Shown: positions 16,234-28,745 of the stretch, in pieces
Numbering within the stretch: the stretch's first letter is position 1
How the letters are laid out: each line of letters opens with the position of its first letter
Notes under the pieces: model-generated
What the model was told of the DNA's origin: nothing
Database searches by the model: none
Seen by the model: only the letters and a program-made list of their open reading frames with translations
Program-made: the position numbers and the translations under genes
Source of the DNA: Stigmatella ashevillena
GTDB taxonomy: Bacteria > Myxococcota > Myxococcia > Myxococcales > Myxococcaceae
Length of the DNA stretch: 64,000 nt
NCBI RefSeq assembly: GCF_028368975.1
Contig: NZ_JAQNDM010000002.1
Coordinates: 7,496,425 to 7,560,424 of the forward strand
Direction of reading: 5' to 3'

Positions 16234-17646
16234 ATGTCCGACGATACGAAGAAGTCCCTCACGTTCGGCCGCCGCGGGTTGCTCAAGGGCCTGGGCGCGG
16301 GTGCCACCGCCCTGGCCCTCCCGAGCCTGTGGCTGCCCCGCTCCGCCTATGCCCAGACGTCCGGGCGCAACAGCGTGCAGCACCTCATCTACATCCGCCT
16401 CTCGGGCGGTTTCCGCTTCACCACCGCCTTCAATGGAGACGTGGCCGAGGAGTTCAATCCCTTCGGACGTTCCAGCCAGCGGGCCCCCGGCACCGAGTGG
16501 GGCGTGGGCAAGCTGCTGGAGCGCGCCTCCTGGCTGGAAGATGAAGAGGAGGGCAAAGCCCGGGCCGATCTGGGAATGGAGCGGGTGAGCGCGTTCTCCA
16601 ATGACATCTGCGTGCTGCCGTGCGTGGACCACGAGCCCTTCTCCGCGCGCGCCGATGGCAACCATGGCACCGGGCTGGAGCGCTTCCTCACCGGGTTCGT
16701 GGGGGGCACCACCAGCTTCTTCACCCTCATCAACTATGGGCTGCGCGAGCGCGTGGCCCAGGAGACGGCCGCGGGCCGGACGGTGCTGCCCGCCTTCAGC
16801 CTGGGCGAGGCGGGCATGGCGCTGGGCGCGGGCGCGTACGCCGGGTACCGGCCGCCGGTGCTGGATGGCAGCGGCTTCGAGCGCTTCAGCTTCGATCCCG
16901 ACTCCGGGGTGCCAGAGTGGGCCCGCACCCTGTCGGGCAAGATGGACAGCCGCATGCGCGACCGGCTCCACCTGCGACTGCGCAACAACGTGGAGGTCTA
17001 CCAGCAGACGCGCGAGGCCACGCGCTCCTACGGGAAGATCTTCCGAGATCCCCTGCTTCGGATCGGGCCCTACTCCCAGGACGCGGCGGACGGCATCAGC
17101 AACCAGGAACTGATGACCCTGCTGGGGGACACCCCCACCGGCCGTCAGGCGGCGCTCGCCCTGCGCCTGTTCCACTTCGGGTGCCCGGCTGTCTTCCTCA
17201 ACCAGGGCTTCTATGACTTCCACTCCGATGAAGAGGAGGGGCTGTCGGGGGAGATGGACCAGGCCAATCAGCTGCTGAGCGGCCTGCGCACGGCCCTCAA
17301 GCGCATGAAGGACTCCACGGGCCTGTCCTACTGGGACAAGACGCTGGTGGTGGTGGGCAGCGAGTTCGGCCGCACCACCGGGGGCAAGAAGTTCAACTCC
17401 GCCAAGGGCAGTGACCACAACAGCGATCTGGCCACGCGCTGGATGTCCATGCCGATGATGGGCGGGGTCATCTCCTCGGCGGGCAAGGGCGGCAAGCTGC
17501 TGGGCTCCACCCGGGGCTCGGATCTCAAGGCCGATGGCAAGGTGTACTCCTACCGCGCGGTGATGAAGACGATGCTGGACCTGCTGGGCGCGGACCACAG
17601 CGGCATCTTCCCGGCGGACAACCCCATCGAGGATCTCTTCACATGA
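16234..17646 (+). CDS. Tat-exported DUF1501-family protein
   Basis: A 470-residue protein from ATG 16234, 20 bases after the previous stop. It opens with a twin-arginine signal (TFGRRGLLKGLGAGATALAL) cut near AYAQTS. The body carries DUF1501 marks: LIYIRLSGGFRF near the start and VVVGSEFGRT near the C-terminus, a sulfatase/alkaline-phosphatase-like fold hallmark. A Gly/Lys/Asp-rich region with DHNSDLATRW follows. Tat export implies folding, perhaps with a cofactor, in the cytoplasm. Its stop overlaps the next start by 4 bases (ATGA), so the genes are translationally coupled. Confidence 0.82.
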   Translation: MSDDTKKSLTFGRRGLLKGLGAGATALALPSLWLPRSAYAQTSGRNSVQHLIYIRLSGGFRFTTAFNGDVAEEFNPFGRSSQRAPGTEWGVGKLLERASWLEDEEEGKARADLGMERVSAFSNDICVLPCVDHEPFSARADGNHGTGLERFLTGFVGGTTSFFTLINYGLRERVAQETAAGRTVLPAFSLGEAGMALGAGAYAGYRPPVLDGSGFERFSFDPDSGVPEWARTLSGKMDSRMRDRLHLRLRNNVEVYQQTREATRSYGKIFRDPLLRIGPYSQDAADGISNQELMTLLGDTPTGRQAALALRLFHFGCPAVFLNQGFYDFHSDEEEGLSGEMDQANQLLSGLRTALKRMKDSTGLSYWDKTLVVVGSEFGRTTGGKKFNSAKGSDHNSDLATRWMSMPMMGGVISSAGKGGKLLGSTRGSDLKADGKVYSYRAVMKTMLDLLGADHSGIFPADNPIEDLFT

Positions 17647-19004
17647 TGCGCTCTTGGCTCGCGGGTGTTCTGGCCGTGCTGCTGGCCGGGTGTGGCGGTT
17701 CCAACTCCTACACGGGGCCCTCGGGGGACATCCCCTTCGATCCTCTGCGCCCCACGCCGGGAGAGCCGGCGGTGGTGTCGCCCTACACGGGCTCGGACCC
17801 GCTGGTGCTGGAGGCCCAGTCCCGGCTGAGCACGGGCGCGGATCTGCAACGCAAGGTGGTGCTGCGCACCTGCGGCCCCACCAATGGGGTGTGCCACAAC
17901 CAGAAGGAGTACCCGGACCTGCACACCGCGGGCACCTTCGCCGCCGCCATCAACGCGCCCTGCAACGTGCAGGCGGGCAGCTACGAGGGGGTGTACGACC
18001 GGTGCGAGCGGCTCGGGGACCGCTTCAAGTTCAAGGAGCAGTCCTTCCGTGAAATCGAGATCGGCTGGTATGCCGTCGTCCTCGGGGCGTACGTGGAGTA
18101 CCCAGACAATTCCGTGCCTCCCTCGGATGCCGCGGGCTTCCACCTGCACCTGAGGGAGCCGGTGCCCCTGGCGCAGGGAAGGGCGCACTGGGGGACGGGG
18201 ACCTTCATCCGCAACTTCATCAACGCCCAGGGCAACGTGGAGGCGCTGTCCTTCGCCAGCTACAACACGCGCTGGTGGGTGCTGGACGATGGGCGCCACC
18301 TGTTCGGCGAGGTGCACGACTACCAGCGGGATGCGGTGGATGCGCTGCTCTCGGTGGGCATCCTCCAGGGCGACCAGAACCGCAACGGCGTCTTCGGCGC
18401 GCGAGAGGGCAAGGCCGTGCCGCTCCTCAACCCGGGCAAGCCCGAGGAGAGCTACCTGGTGGCCCGCATGCGCGGGCACATGCAGGGAGAGCCCATTCCG
18501 GGCTCGCGCATGCCGCTGGCGAACCAGCCGCCGTCCATTCCCGACATGCTGGCGCTGATGTGTTTCATCGAGGGGCTGGATCCCAATGCCGCTCAGTGGA
18601 ACCTCTCCTCCGCCATCGACTACGCCCGGTGTTCCTACATCGCCAACCCGCAGGCGTTGAGCTTGGTGGGCACGGGGGTGACGTGGCGGGGCCGCGTGCA
18701 GCCCATCCTCCAGTCGAGCTGCGGCGGTTGCCATGGCGGCGCCAGCCCTCAGGGGGGACTGGATTTGCTCTCCGCGAATGCGTGGACGCGCCTGCGTCAG
18801 GCCTCCGCGCAGAACGCCAACCTCAAGCTCATTGATTCGGGTCGTCCGGAGACGAGCTACCTGTGGCTCAAGCTCTCGGGGGACGGCAGCATCCTCGGGG
18901 GCCGCATGCCGGTGGACCCCCTCAATGGCACCCGCACGTTGCCCCCGGAGCAGCTCGCCGACATCGAGGCCTGGATTCTCGCCGGGGCGCTGGAAGACGG
19001 GTAA
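17643..19004 (+). CDS. Lipoprotein with c-type haem-binding motif
   Basis: A 453-residue lipoprotein (AVLLAGCGG lipobox, Cys17) overlapping the DUF1501 gene by 4 bases. The C-terminal 110 residues are a cytochrome c-like domain of the planctomycete/myxobacterial type: CGGCH at Cys360-Cys363-His364 followed by a Met-containing GGRMPVDP segment that could give the distal ligand. An earlier CGPTNGVCH and a second GSRMPLANQPP segment suggest a degenerate first copy. The gene ends the operon; a hairpin follows at 19148. A redox role in the envelope is inferred. Confidence 0.78.
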   Translation: MMRSWLAGVLAVLLAGCGGSNSYTGPSGDIPFDPLRPTPGEPAVVSPYTGSDPLVLEAQSRLSTGADLQRKVVLRTCGPTNGVCHNQKEYPDLHTAGTFAAAINAPCNVQAGSYEGVYDRCERLGDRFKFKEQSFREIEIGWYAVVLGAYVEYPDNSVPPSDAAGFHLHLREPVPLAQGRAHWGTGTFIRNFINAQGNVEALSFASYNTRWWVLDDGRHLFGEVHDYQRDAVDALLSVGILQGDQNRNGVFGAREGKAVPLLNPGKPEESYLVARMRGHMQGEPIPGSRMPLANQPPSIPDMLALMCFIEGLDPNAAQWNLSSAIDYARCSYIANPQALSLVGTGVTWRGRVQPILQSSCGGCHGGASPQGGLDLLSANAWTRLRQASAQNANLKLIDSGRPETSYLWLKLSGDGSILGGRMPVDPLNGTRTLPPEQLADIEAWILAGALEDG

Positions 19005-19147
19005 AAGCAGGAAATTTTCAGCAGCCGGGGAATTTCACACTCTGGGTGAAGAAAAAGTTCTCGTCCTCGTAGATAGTTCGCGCCTAGGTGCACACGCACC
19101 CCCCCAGGGGTCTTTCGGACCCTGGCGTGGGCACCGGGTGCAACGCT

Positions 19148-19173
19148 CCCCGCCCAATGCCTGAGCGGGGTTT
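19148..19173 (+). terminator. Possible terminator after the DUF1501 operon
   Basis: Stem CCCCGC and GCGGGG with an 11-base loop, followed by TTT. It lies 144 bases after the operon and 19 bases before the next start, so it could equally affect the leader of the next gene. Confidence 0.4.
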
Positions 19174-19191
19174 CACGAGGTCGAGACATCC

Positions 19192-22191
19192 ATGAAGGCC
19201 GTACGCATCCCCCTTGAACCCCAGCCCCGTAGAAGCGAACCCCCCCCGCGCAGGTCAGACACCGGAGGCCGTGCTGTGCTGTCAGGCCTCCTGGCGCTGT
19301 GGGCCTGCGTGGCCGCCTGCAGCCCAGCGCCCGCCGAAGCGCCTCAGGAGCAAGCCCCTGCCACGAAGAACACGGCGCTGGCCTCCGTGCCGGTGTTGTC
19401 TCCTGCCTTCCCCGTGAGCGCCGCGAGCCCGGGCTCGCCGCCGCCTCAGCAGCAGGCCTTCACGGCCGCAGCGGGCCATGGCATCTACCTGGCGGTATGG
19501 TGGGAGGTCATCGGGAACAGCCCGAAGATCTTCGCGACTCGCGTGAGGGCTTCGGATGGTGTGCCGCTGGACGCCAGTCCCCTGCTTGTCGGCGGAACCA
19601 CGGGCACACCGTTCAATCCCGCGGTGGCCTTCGACGGCACGAACTTCCTGGTGGCCTGGACCGATTACGGCGCCCGTCCCCAGGTTCTCGGAGCCCGGGT
19701 GAGGGCCTCGGATGGCGCGCTGCTGGACGCCACGCCGCGGGTCCTCAGCCGTTCGGCCGCTGGAACGTCTCCCTATAACGCCGTCTTCCTGGGCGTTCAC
19801 CCCGCGGTGGCGTTCGATGGGACGAACTACCTGGTGACCTGGGATGGCCAATGGTTCACGGGCCAGGGCTATGCCTACGGCCTCATGGGGATCCGCGTGA
19901 GGCCCTCGGACGGTTCGTGCATCGAGTCCACCGGCTTTCCGATTGCCCAGTTCGGCACGGGCCTGGGCTTGGGCGACAGCAAGGCCCGGGTGGCCTACAC
20001 GGGTGGCAACTACCTGGTGGCCTGGGAGCAGGCGGGCGACGTCAAGGCCGCGCGTGTCACCGCTTCGGGACAGGTGCTGGACACGACGCCCTTGTCGTTG
20101 GCGGTATCGGCGGGCCATGAGCGCAGCCCGGCCGTGGCGGCACGGGACGGCGAGTTCCTGGCGGTCTGGATCGGCGCGGATGGCAACCTCTGGGGCAGAA
20201 GGGTGAGGGCCTCGGATGGCGTCAAGCTGGGCTCCTCGGACCTCTTCCTGGGCACGGCCGCCGTGGCACCTCCGGAGATCACCTTTGATGTCGCGGACTA
20301 CTGGGTGGCCTGGCAAGGCACTCGCGGTGGGGCTCGCAAGGCGTTGATCACCCGCGTGACGTCCGAGGGCGCGGTCTCGGGGGCGGAGTTGGTGACGGCC
20401 GATGTGGCCTCCGGTATCGCTGCGGAGCGCGGAGCCATCGCCTCGGTGGGCTCGGGGCTCGTCCTGACGGCCTACCTGGCGAAGGATTCCTCGGGGACGA
20501 CGCGTGGGTGGTTGCGACTCGTGACGGCCGGGCAGTTGCACGTCTCGCAGGAGCGCGCGCCGGCCCTCCCGGCCCTGTACGGGGGGAGTTTCGGCTCCGC
20601 GATCGCCGAGGGCAACGGCATGTACTTCGTGGCCTGGTCACGGATTCGCGAGACGCCCCTCCATCCGGAGATCGTCGGGGTCCGCGTGAGGATCTCGGAC
20701 GGCGCGGTGCTGGACCCCATCCCTTTGAGCCTGAGTGGAGAGCACTACGCCACGCTCCAACCCGCCGTGGCCTTCGACGGCACGAACTTCCTGGTGGTCT
20801 GGTCGAACATCGACATCCCTCGCATTGACGGGGCCCGGGTGAGGGCCTCGGATGGCGTGGTGCTGGACACCCCCCCGCTCATCCTCGATCGGGCCTCTGG
20901 CACCTCTTTCTCCATCCGGGGCAGCCACCCCTCCGTGGCGTTCGATGGGACGAACTACCTGGTGACCTATGGCGGAGGCCGAGGGTACGGGGCTCCCGGT
21001 GTCGTGAACGGCGTCATGGCCATTCGCGTGAGGCCCTCGGACGGAACGCGCATCGAGTCGGACAGCTTCCTGGTGGCTCGACTGGGCATTGAGACGGAAG
21101 GAGCCGGCCTCGGGCCGCAGGTGACCTATGCGGGTGGCAACTACCTGGTGGCCTGGCAGCAGGGGGGCGAGGTCAAGGCCGCCCGCATCAGCGCCTCCAC
21201 GGGGCAAGTGCTGGACACCTCGCCCCTGGCCCTGGGGACCACGGGCAGTGGGCGCTTGCCGGCCGTGGCCGCCCAGGCGGACACGTTCCTGGCGGTCTGG
21301 AGCGCCGCGGATGGCGGCCTGTGGAGCCGACGGTTGAGGGCCTCGGATGGCGTCAAGCTGGGCACCGCGGACCTCTTCGTGGGGGCGGGCGCCCAGGGCT
21401 CGCCCCGTGTGGCCTTCGATGGGGCGGACTACCGAGTCACGTGGCCTGCCCTGCGGGCGGGGGCCACCCAGTTGGTGTCCAACCGGATCTCGCCGCTGGG
21501 TGTGGCCGTGGCGGAGACAGAGTTCGTGATCTCCTCGGTGTCCAACGGATCGGATCATCTCCAGTGGGGAGGAAACCTCGCCGCGGCTGGGCCCGGCCGT
21601 TTCCTGGTCAGCTATGCCCCGGGGTCGGGGCTGGCCGTCCGGATGCGCTTTGTGAGCGATGACACCCTCCCGCAGTGTGGCTCGGAGGCGCCTTCCATCG
21701 TGATCGGGGGCGGCGCTGAATTGACGCTGGAGTGCGGTTCCGGCGTGTACAGCGATCCAGGCGCTCAAGCGTTCGACGCGTGCGGCCATGCCCTGCCGGT
21801 GCATGCGTACAACACGGGCTCGGATTCGAGCGGGCCGGGCCCCAATCTGAGCGCCGAAGGGACCTACTATGTCTCGTACACCGCGCAGGATGCGAACGGG
21901 AGCATGTCCACGGCTGTCCGGAAGGTCATTGTGGATGACCGGACGGCCCCCACGCTCACGCTCCAGGGTGCCTCGCAAATGACGCACACGTGCGGCAGCC
22001 AGTGGGTGGACCCCGGCGTGCAAGCCACGGACGCGTGCTACGGCAACCTCACGGCTCAGGTGTGGCGCGACGGTTATGTGAATGGCTGGGCGGTGGGCAC
22101 GTACACGGTGACGTACTCCCTGAAGGACAGCGGGGGGAACAGCGCCCCGTCTGTCACGCGCACCGTGAACGTCGTCAACTGCCCCTGGTAG
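19192..22191 (+). CDS. Large lipoprotein with duplicated repeat region and two DUF5011-like domains
   Basis: A 999-residue secreted lipoprotein: a long basic N-region, hydrophobic segment and lipobox VAAC (Cys43). Residues about 75-460 and 465-830 are two copies of the same unit, each built of repeats such as RVRASDGVxLDxxPLxL and HPAVAFDGTNYLVTW, a beta-propeller-like pattern. The end has two Ig-like HYR/DUF5011 domains (IVIGGGAELTLECGSGVYSD; LTLQGASQMTHTCGSQWVDP), each with a conserved Cys pair. It looks like a surface adhesin or binding protein; no catalytic motif is seen. A strong terminator follows. Confidence 0.78.
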   Translation: MKAVRIPLEPQPRRSEPPPRRSDTGGRAVLSGLLALWACVAACSPAPAEAPQEQAPATKNTALASVPVLSPAFPVSAASPGSPPPQQQAFTAAAGHGIYLAVWWEVIGNSPKIFATRVRASDGVPLDASPLLVGGTTGTPFNPAVAFDGTNFLVAWTDYGARPQVLGARVRASDGALLDATPRVLSRSAAGTSPYNAVFLGVHPAVAFDGTNYLVTWDGQWFTGQGYAYGLMGIRVRPSDGSCIESTGFPIAQFGTGLGLGDSKARVAYTGGNYLVAWEQAGDVKAARVTASGQVLDTTPLSLAVSAGHERSPAVAARDGEFLAVWIGADGNLWGRRVRASDGVKLGSSDLFLGTAAVAPPEITFDVADYWVAWQGTRGGARKALITRVTSEGAVSGAELVTADVASGIAAERGAIASVGSGLVLTAYLAKDSSGTTRGWLRLVTAGQLHVSQERAPALPALYGGSFGSAIAEGNGMYFVAWSRIRETPLHPEIVGVRVRISDGAVLDPIPLSLSGEHYATLQPAVAFDGTNFLVVWSNIDIPRIDGARVRASDGVVLDTPPLILDRASGTSFSIRGSHPSVAFDGTNYLVTYGGGRGYGAPGVVNGVMAIRVRPSDGTRIESDSFLVARLGIETEGAGLGPQVTYAGGNYLVAWQQGGEVKAARISASTGQVLDTSPLALGTTGSGRLPAVAAQADTFLAVWSAADGGLWSRRLRASDGVKLGTADLFVGAGAQGSPRVAFDGADYRVTWPALRAGATQLVSNRISPLGVAVAETEFVISSVSNGSDHLQWGGNLAAAGPGRFLVSYAPGSGLAVRMRFVSDDTLPQCGSEAPSIVIGGGAELTLECGSGVYSDPGAQAFDACGHALPVHAYNTGSDSSGPGPNLSAEGTYYVSYTAQDANGSMSTAVRKVIVDDRTAPTLTLQGASQMTHTCGSQWVDPGVQATDACYGNLTAQVWRDGYVNGWAVGTYTVTYSLKDSGGNSAPSVTRTVNVVNCPW

Positions 22192-22209
22192 AGACGGCTT
22201 GGGTTGTGG

Positions 22210-22255
22210 CCTGCCCCCTTTCTCTCTCAGAGAGAGGGGGCAGGTGGTTTTTGTC
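22210..22255. terminator. Rho-independent terminator between convergent genes
   Basis: CCTGCCCCC pairs with GGGGGCAGG, with a second short TCTCT/AGAGA pairing at the loop end, followed on the plus strand by GGTTTTTGT. It lies between the stop of the repeat lipoprotein and the stop of the convergent DUF4215 gene. Confidence 0.82.
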
Positions 22256-24583
22256 CTAATCGGCCGTGAGGGTCACTCCGGCGTCTGGACTTCCTGCATC
22301 CGGGGTTCCAGCGTCTGAGTCCCCTGCGTCGGAGGTACCCGCGTCCGGGTCCCCTCCGTCGGGAGTACCCGCGTCAGGAGTGCCTGAATCCGGAGTGCCC
22401 GCGTCGGAAGGAAGGGGCGCTTCGACACAGAGTTCGGCCTGACAGATCAGCCCAGGTTTGCAGTCCTCATTTTTCATGCACCGGATGTTCTCGTCGCAAC
22501 TGGCGCCCAAGCCTCCTGACATCCCTTCCAAGTGCAGGTGGAAGTCTTTGATGTAGGAGGTGATCTTCTGGTTGCCGAATGACCCGATGAGCGTGTGGGT
22601 GAGGTACACCGTGTCATTGCTCCGGGTGGCCGTGATGTCGAGGGGAACGCTCATGTTGTCGAAGGCGTTCTTGATGTTCCTGGCGGTGTTGTTGCTGTTC
22701 CCTTTTTCCAGCTCCACCGGGGTGTTGTCTTCGGACCAGCTATCGTTGTTGTCGAACTCGAAAGTCACCGGGAGGTGCGTACCGTCGTTGACGATGAAGG
22801 TGTTCCCGTCATTGATGTTGAATGCGCTTTTGACGACGATGCGTCCCGAGGCCTTCTCGGACTGACGCTTTGTGCATGTGGCGTTGCAGGTCCCGCAGGA
22901 GTCGCTGTTTCCATCATCGCAAGTCTCCCCGCCATTTTGGACACCATCTCCGCAGTAAGCGCCCTCCAGGGACAGCGCTTTCTGGCAGTCCGACTGGCAG
23001 GCGGTACAAGTGGGCGTGCCGTAGGGGCATGACGTTTCGGTCTCTTTGTTGCCGTCGTCGCAGGCCTCCTCGGGAAGGTTCCGGACGCCGTCCCCACAGA
23101 AGGCGCCTGTGAGGTTCTTCACTTGCTGGCAGTCCGCCCGGCAGCGTTGACAGGTTTCCTCGCCATACGCACAGGTGGTCTCGGTGGTGGTGTTGCCATC
23201 GTCGCAGACCTCCTTGCCGGGGTTGAGGAAGCCATCACCACAGCGGTTGAGCTTGCACGTGGTGAGACAGGCATCCGCATTGCTGCCATTGCGGTCGTCA
23301 CACTCCTCGCTGGCGGCTGGGTTGGTATGCCCGTCCCCACACGAGACGGGGGTGCAATCGCTGTCGCAGCCAGGGGTATTTCCCCGCTCGTCGCACACCT
23401 CGTTGGCCTGGAGGTTGAGGAACCCATCCCCGCAGACGGCGGGGGTGCAGTCCGAGTCACAGGTCAGGGAGTTTCCGCGAGTGTCACATTGCTCATTGGC
23501 ATTCGGGTTGACGAAGCCATCGCCACAGACGGCCTGCGTGCAGTCCGCATCACAGGCCAGGGTGTTGCCCTGGGTGTCGCACTGCTCGCCGGCCTGGTTG
23601 TTGGCGAAGCCATCACCACAGAGGGCGGGGGTGCAATCGGCGTCGCAAGTGGTGGAGTTGCCTGCCGTGTCACATTGCTCGCCTCGGGTGGTGTTCGTGT
23701 CGCCGTCGCCACAGAAGGCAATCGTGCAGTTGAGATCGCAGACGGAGGTCTCAACCCTCCCCAGGGTGTCGCACTGCTCTCCCGCGCTGGGGTTCACGAT
23801 GCCATCACCACAGGAAGCCAGGGTGCAGTTGCTGTTACAGGTGGCCGACTCGCCCTGCGAGTCGCAGGCCTCCACGCGCGGCTCCTGGGCATCCACGAAG
23901 CCATCCCCGCATCGGGCCAGGACACACTGGAGGCTGACCTCGACGCAGTTGTCCTCGTTGCTGTGGTTGCCGTCGTCGCACTCCTCGTCGGAGTCCCGGG
24001 TCCCGTTGCCACAGCCCTCGCCCGAGCGGCAGTCCGCGCTGCAACCATCGCCGTCCACGGTGTTGCCGTCGTCGCACACCTCGCCCCGGATGAGATCGGT
24101 GACGCGGTTGCCGCAGCGCTCGTTGGAGCGGCAGTTGGCGCTGCAGCCATCCCCATCATCGAGGTTCTTGTCGTCGCACACCTCGCCCACGCTGGTGTCG
24201 GTGATGCCATTGCCGCACAGCTCGCTCGACTTGCAGTCGGCGCTACATCCGTCCTCCGCGGTGGTGTTTCCGTCGTCGCACACCTCGCCGATGCTCAGGT
24301 CGGTGATCCGGTTGCCGCAGGACTCGTTCGACGAGCAGTCCCGGCTACAGCCATCTCTGTCCAGGATGTTGCCGTCGTCACAGGTTTCATCCGACTGAAC
24401 GATGCCGTCGCCGCAGGGGGTCCTGATGCAGACCGCCTGGTTGGCGGCACAGGCTTGTCCCTCGGGGCAGACGAGTCCCGAAGGGCAGAGCACGCTGGCG
24501 GGTTCGAAGCAGGATGCGAGTGGAATGGCCAGGAGCATCCACAACGCGAGGCTTCGGTCGGCAGAAAGGGCGTTTCGGTGCAT
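22256..24583 (-). CDS. DUF4215 cysteine-rich repeat lipoprotein
   Basis: A 775-residue lipoprotein (lipobox PLASC, Cys25) made of about fifteen repeats of the type CGDGxxxxxExCDDGNxxxxDGCSxDC, the myxobacterial cysteine-rich repeat (DUF4215/TIGR02232). After the repeats comes a beta-rich domain (about 575-690) and a short Cys motif segment. The tail is a low-complexity run of DAGTPDAG-type units. Many disulfides are expected, fitting a rigid surface stalk. Start ATG 24583 has GAGG 7 bases upstream and lies 8 bases after the PEGA gene stop. It is the last gene of a three-gene operon headed by a kinase-STAND protein. Confidence 0.88.
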   Translation of the reverse strand: MHRNALSADRSLALWMLLAIPLASCFEPASVLCPSGLVCPEGQACAANQAVCIRTPCGDGIVQSDETCDDGNILDRDGCSRDCSSNESCGNRITDLSIGEVCDDGNTTAEDGCSADCKSSELCGNGITDTSVGEVCDDKNLDDGDGCSANCRSNERCGNRVTDLIRGEVCDDGNTVDGDGCSADCRSGEGCGNGTRDSDEECDDGNHSNEDNCVEVSLQCVLARCGDGFVDAQEPRVEACDSQGESATCNSNCTLASCGDGIVNPSAGEQCDTLGRVETSVCDLNCTIAFCGDGDTNTTRGEQCDTAGNSTTCDADCTPALCGDGFANNQAGEQCDTQGNTLACDADCTQAVCGDGFVNPNANEQCDTRGNSLTCDSDCTPAVCGDGFLNLQANEVCDERGNTPGCDSDCTPVSCGDGHTNPAASEECDDRNGSNADACLTTCKLNRCGDGFLNPGKEVCDDGNTTTETTCAYGEETCQRCRADCQQVKNLTGAFCGDGVRNLPEEACDDGNKETETSCPYGTPTCTACQSDCQKALSLEGAYCGDGVQNGGETCDDGNSDSCGTCNATCTKRQSEKASGRIVVKSAFNINDGNTFIVNDGTHLPVTFEFDNNDSWSEDNTPVELEKGNSNNTARNIKNAFDNMSVPLDITATRSNDTVYLTHTLIGSFGNQKITSYIKDFHLHLEGMSGGLGASCDENIRCMKNEDCKPGLICQAELCVEAPLPSDAGTPDSGTPDAGTPDGGDPDAGTSDAGDSDAGTPDAGSPDAGVTLTAD

Positions 24584-24591
24584 CGAAGACC

Positions 24592-25602
24592 TCAGAAGCG
24601 GAACGTTGCCTGGATGCCGCGTTCCCGGCCGCCGAACAGGGGGGCGAGGTTCACGGCCTGGGATTCATTTGCGGCCGAGCCAGGATTGATGCGGTAGGGC
24701 TGGGACCGGTTGATGTAGACGAGCACGGCACCGGTGATCACCGCCGCGCCGCCCAGGGCATAGGTGCCGAGCGCGACCCTTTGCAGGTTGTCTCCCCGGA
24801 TGCGCAGGTCGGTGACGGTCTGCGGGGGGACACAACCACCGCACGAGGAGACCTGGGTATCGAAGTCGCGGTAGCTGCTCCGGGACTGCATGTGGAGGGC
24901 GCCTCCGCCCAGCGCCACCGCGACCCCGGCGCCCATCAACGCCCAGGGTTTCCACGCGGACCAGTGGCGGCGGTACCGCGTGAGTTCCTCGGTGGTGTAC
25001 AGCTTGAGGGTCAGCGTCGTGGTCTCACCGGGAAGCAGGGTGCGGCTCATGTCGGTGGTGGGGTGGCCTTCCTGGGTGGCCAGGAGGGTGTGTTGTCCCG
25101 GGCGGACCAGTCCTTCGTAGCGGCCCGGGGCCACGAACAGCACTCGGCCATCCAGGGTGACGGAGGCTCCGGGGGAGTCACAGGTGATGATGACCCGGGA
25201 GAGCTGCTTCTCGACGAGCGTCTTGTAGGCGCGGGCGTTCTCGAACTTCTCGGAGTCCAGCGGGGCGGCGCCGTAGCGGACCGCCGCCTCCAGGTGTTCG
25301 TGGACCTCGACGGGTTGGTCGAGGTTCAGCAGCGCCAGCGCCATGTTGTAGTGGATGGCGGGGTGGTCCCAGAGCGCGAGAGCCTGACGGTACTTCTCGG
25401 CGGCCTGCACGAAGATGGATTCCTTCAGCAAGGCATTGCCCGCGCGGAACAACTCCAGGGCTGTCTTCTGTTTCTCTTGGGAGACCCCCTTGGCCCAGGG
25501 GCGCTCCGTCCCCGTCGACAGTTGCTGGGCGGACACGGGCGAGGCCCATGCCAGCAGCAGAAACACCAGGGCCAGGGCCGTTGAAGGCCTGCTCTTCAGC
25601 AT
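24592..25602 (-). CDS. TPR/PEGA-domain envelope protein
   Basis: A 336-residue protein with a signal peptide cut near PVSAQQ. Residues about 40-130 form TPR-like helices (ALELFRAGNALLKE; EKYRQALALWDHPAIHYNMA). A PEGA domain follows (about 135-210: VIITCDSPGASVTLDGR and VRPGQHTLLATQEGH). Two hydrophobic segments (about 222-240 and 285-303) surround a loop with a CGGC pair. It sits 13 bases after the kinase-STAND gene and 8 before the DUF4215 gene. PEGA/TPR proteins are common in myxobacterial envelopes and often lie near Ser/Thr kinases. Confidence 0.85.
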   Translation of the reverse strand: MLKSRPSTALALVFLLLAWASPVSAQQLSTGTERPWAKGVSQEKQKTALELFRAGNALLKESIFVQAAEKYRQALALWDHPAIHYNMALALLNLDQPVEVHEHLEAAVRYGAAPLDSEKFENARAYKTLVEKQLSRVIITCDSPGASVTLDGRVLFVAPGRYEGLVRPGQHTLLATQEGHPTTDMSRTLLPGETTTLTLKLYTTEELTRYRRHWSAWKPWALMGAGVAVALGGGALHMQSRSSYRDFDTQVSSCGGCVPPQTVTDLRIRGDNLQRVALGTYALGGAAVITGAVLVYINRSQPYRINPGSAANESQAVNLAPLFGGRERGIQATFRF

Positions 25603-25615
25603 CCTCGCATTCTCC

Positions 25616-28624
<3,009 letters not shown>

Positions 28625-28745
28625 AGATTCCGAGGCGTTCCTGTCAGCCCCCTCGCAAGGCCATTCTGGTGCGAGGGCAGGGAACTCCACAAGTTAATGG
28701 GCAGACGACGCGGAAGGTTGGCCGCAGCCCAGGCTTCGAGGTGTC

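Noticed and set aside
22270-22420. Short tandem DNA repeats near the 3' end of the DUF4215 gene
   Set aside because: They encode the in-frame Asp-Ala-Gly-Thr-Pro tail and are not a separate element.
23123-24697. Plus-strand open frame and repeated spacing suggesting a CRISPR or minisatellite
   Set aside because: The repeats are codons of DUF4215 cysteine units on the minus strand; units differ in sequence and length.
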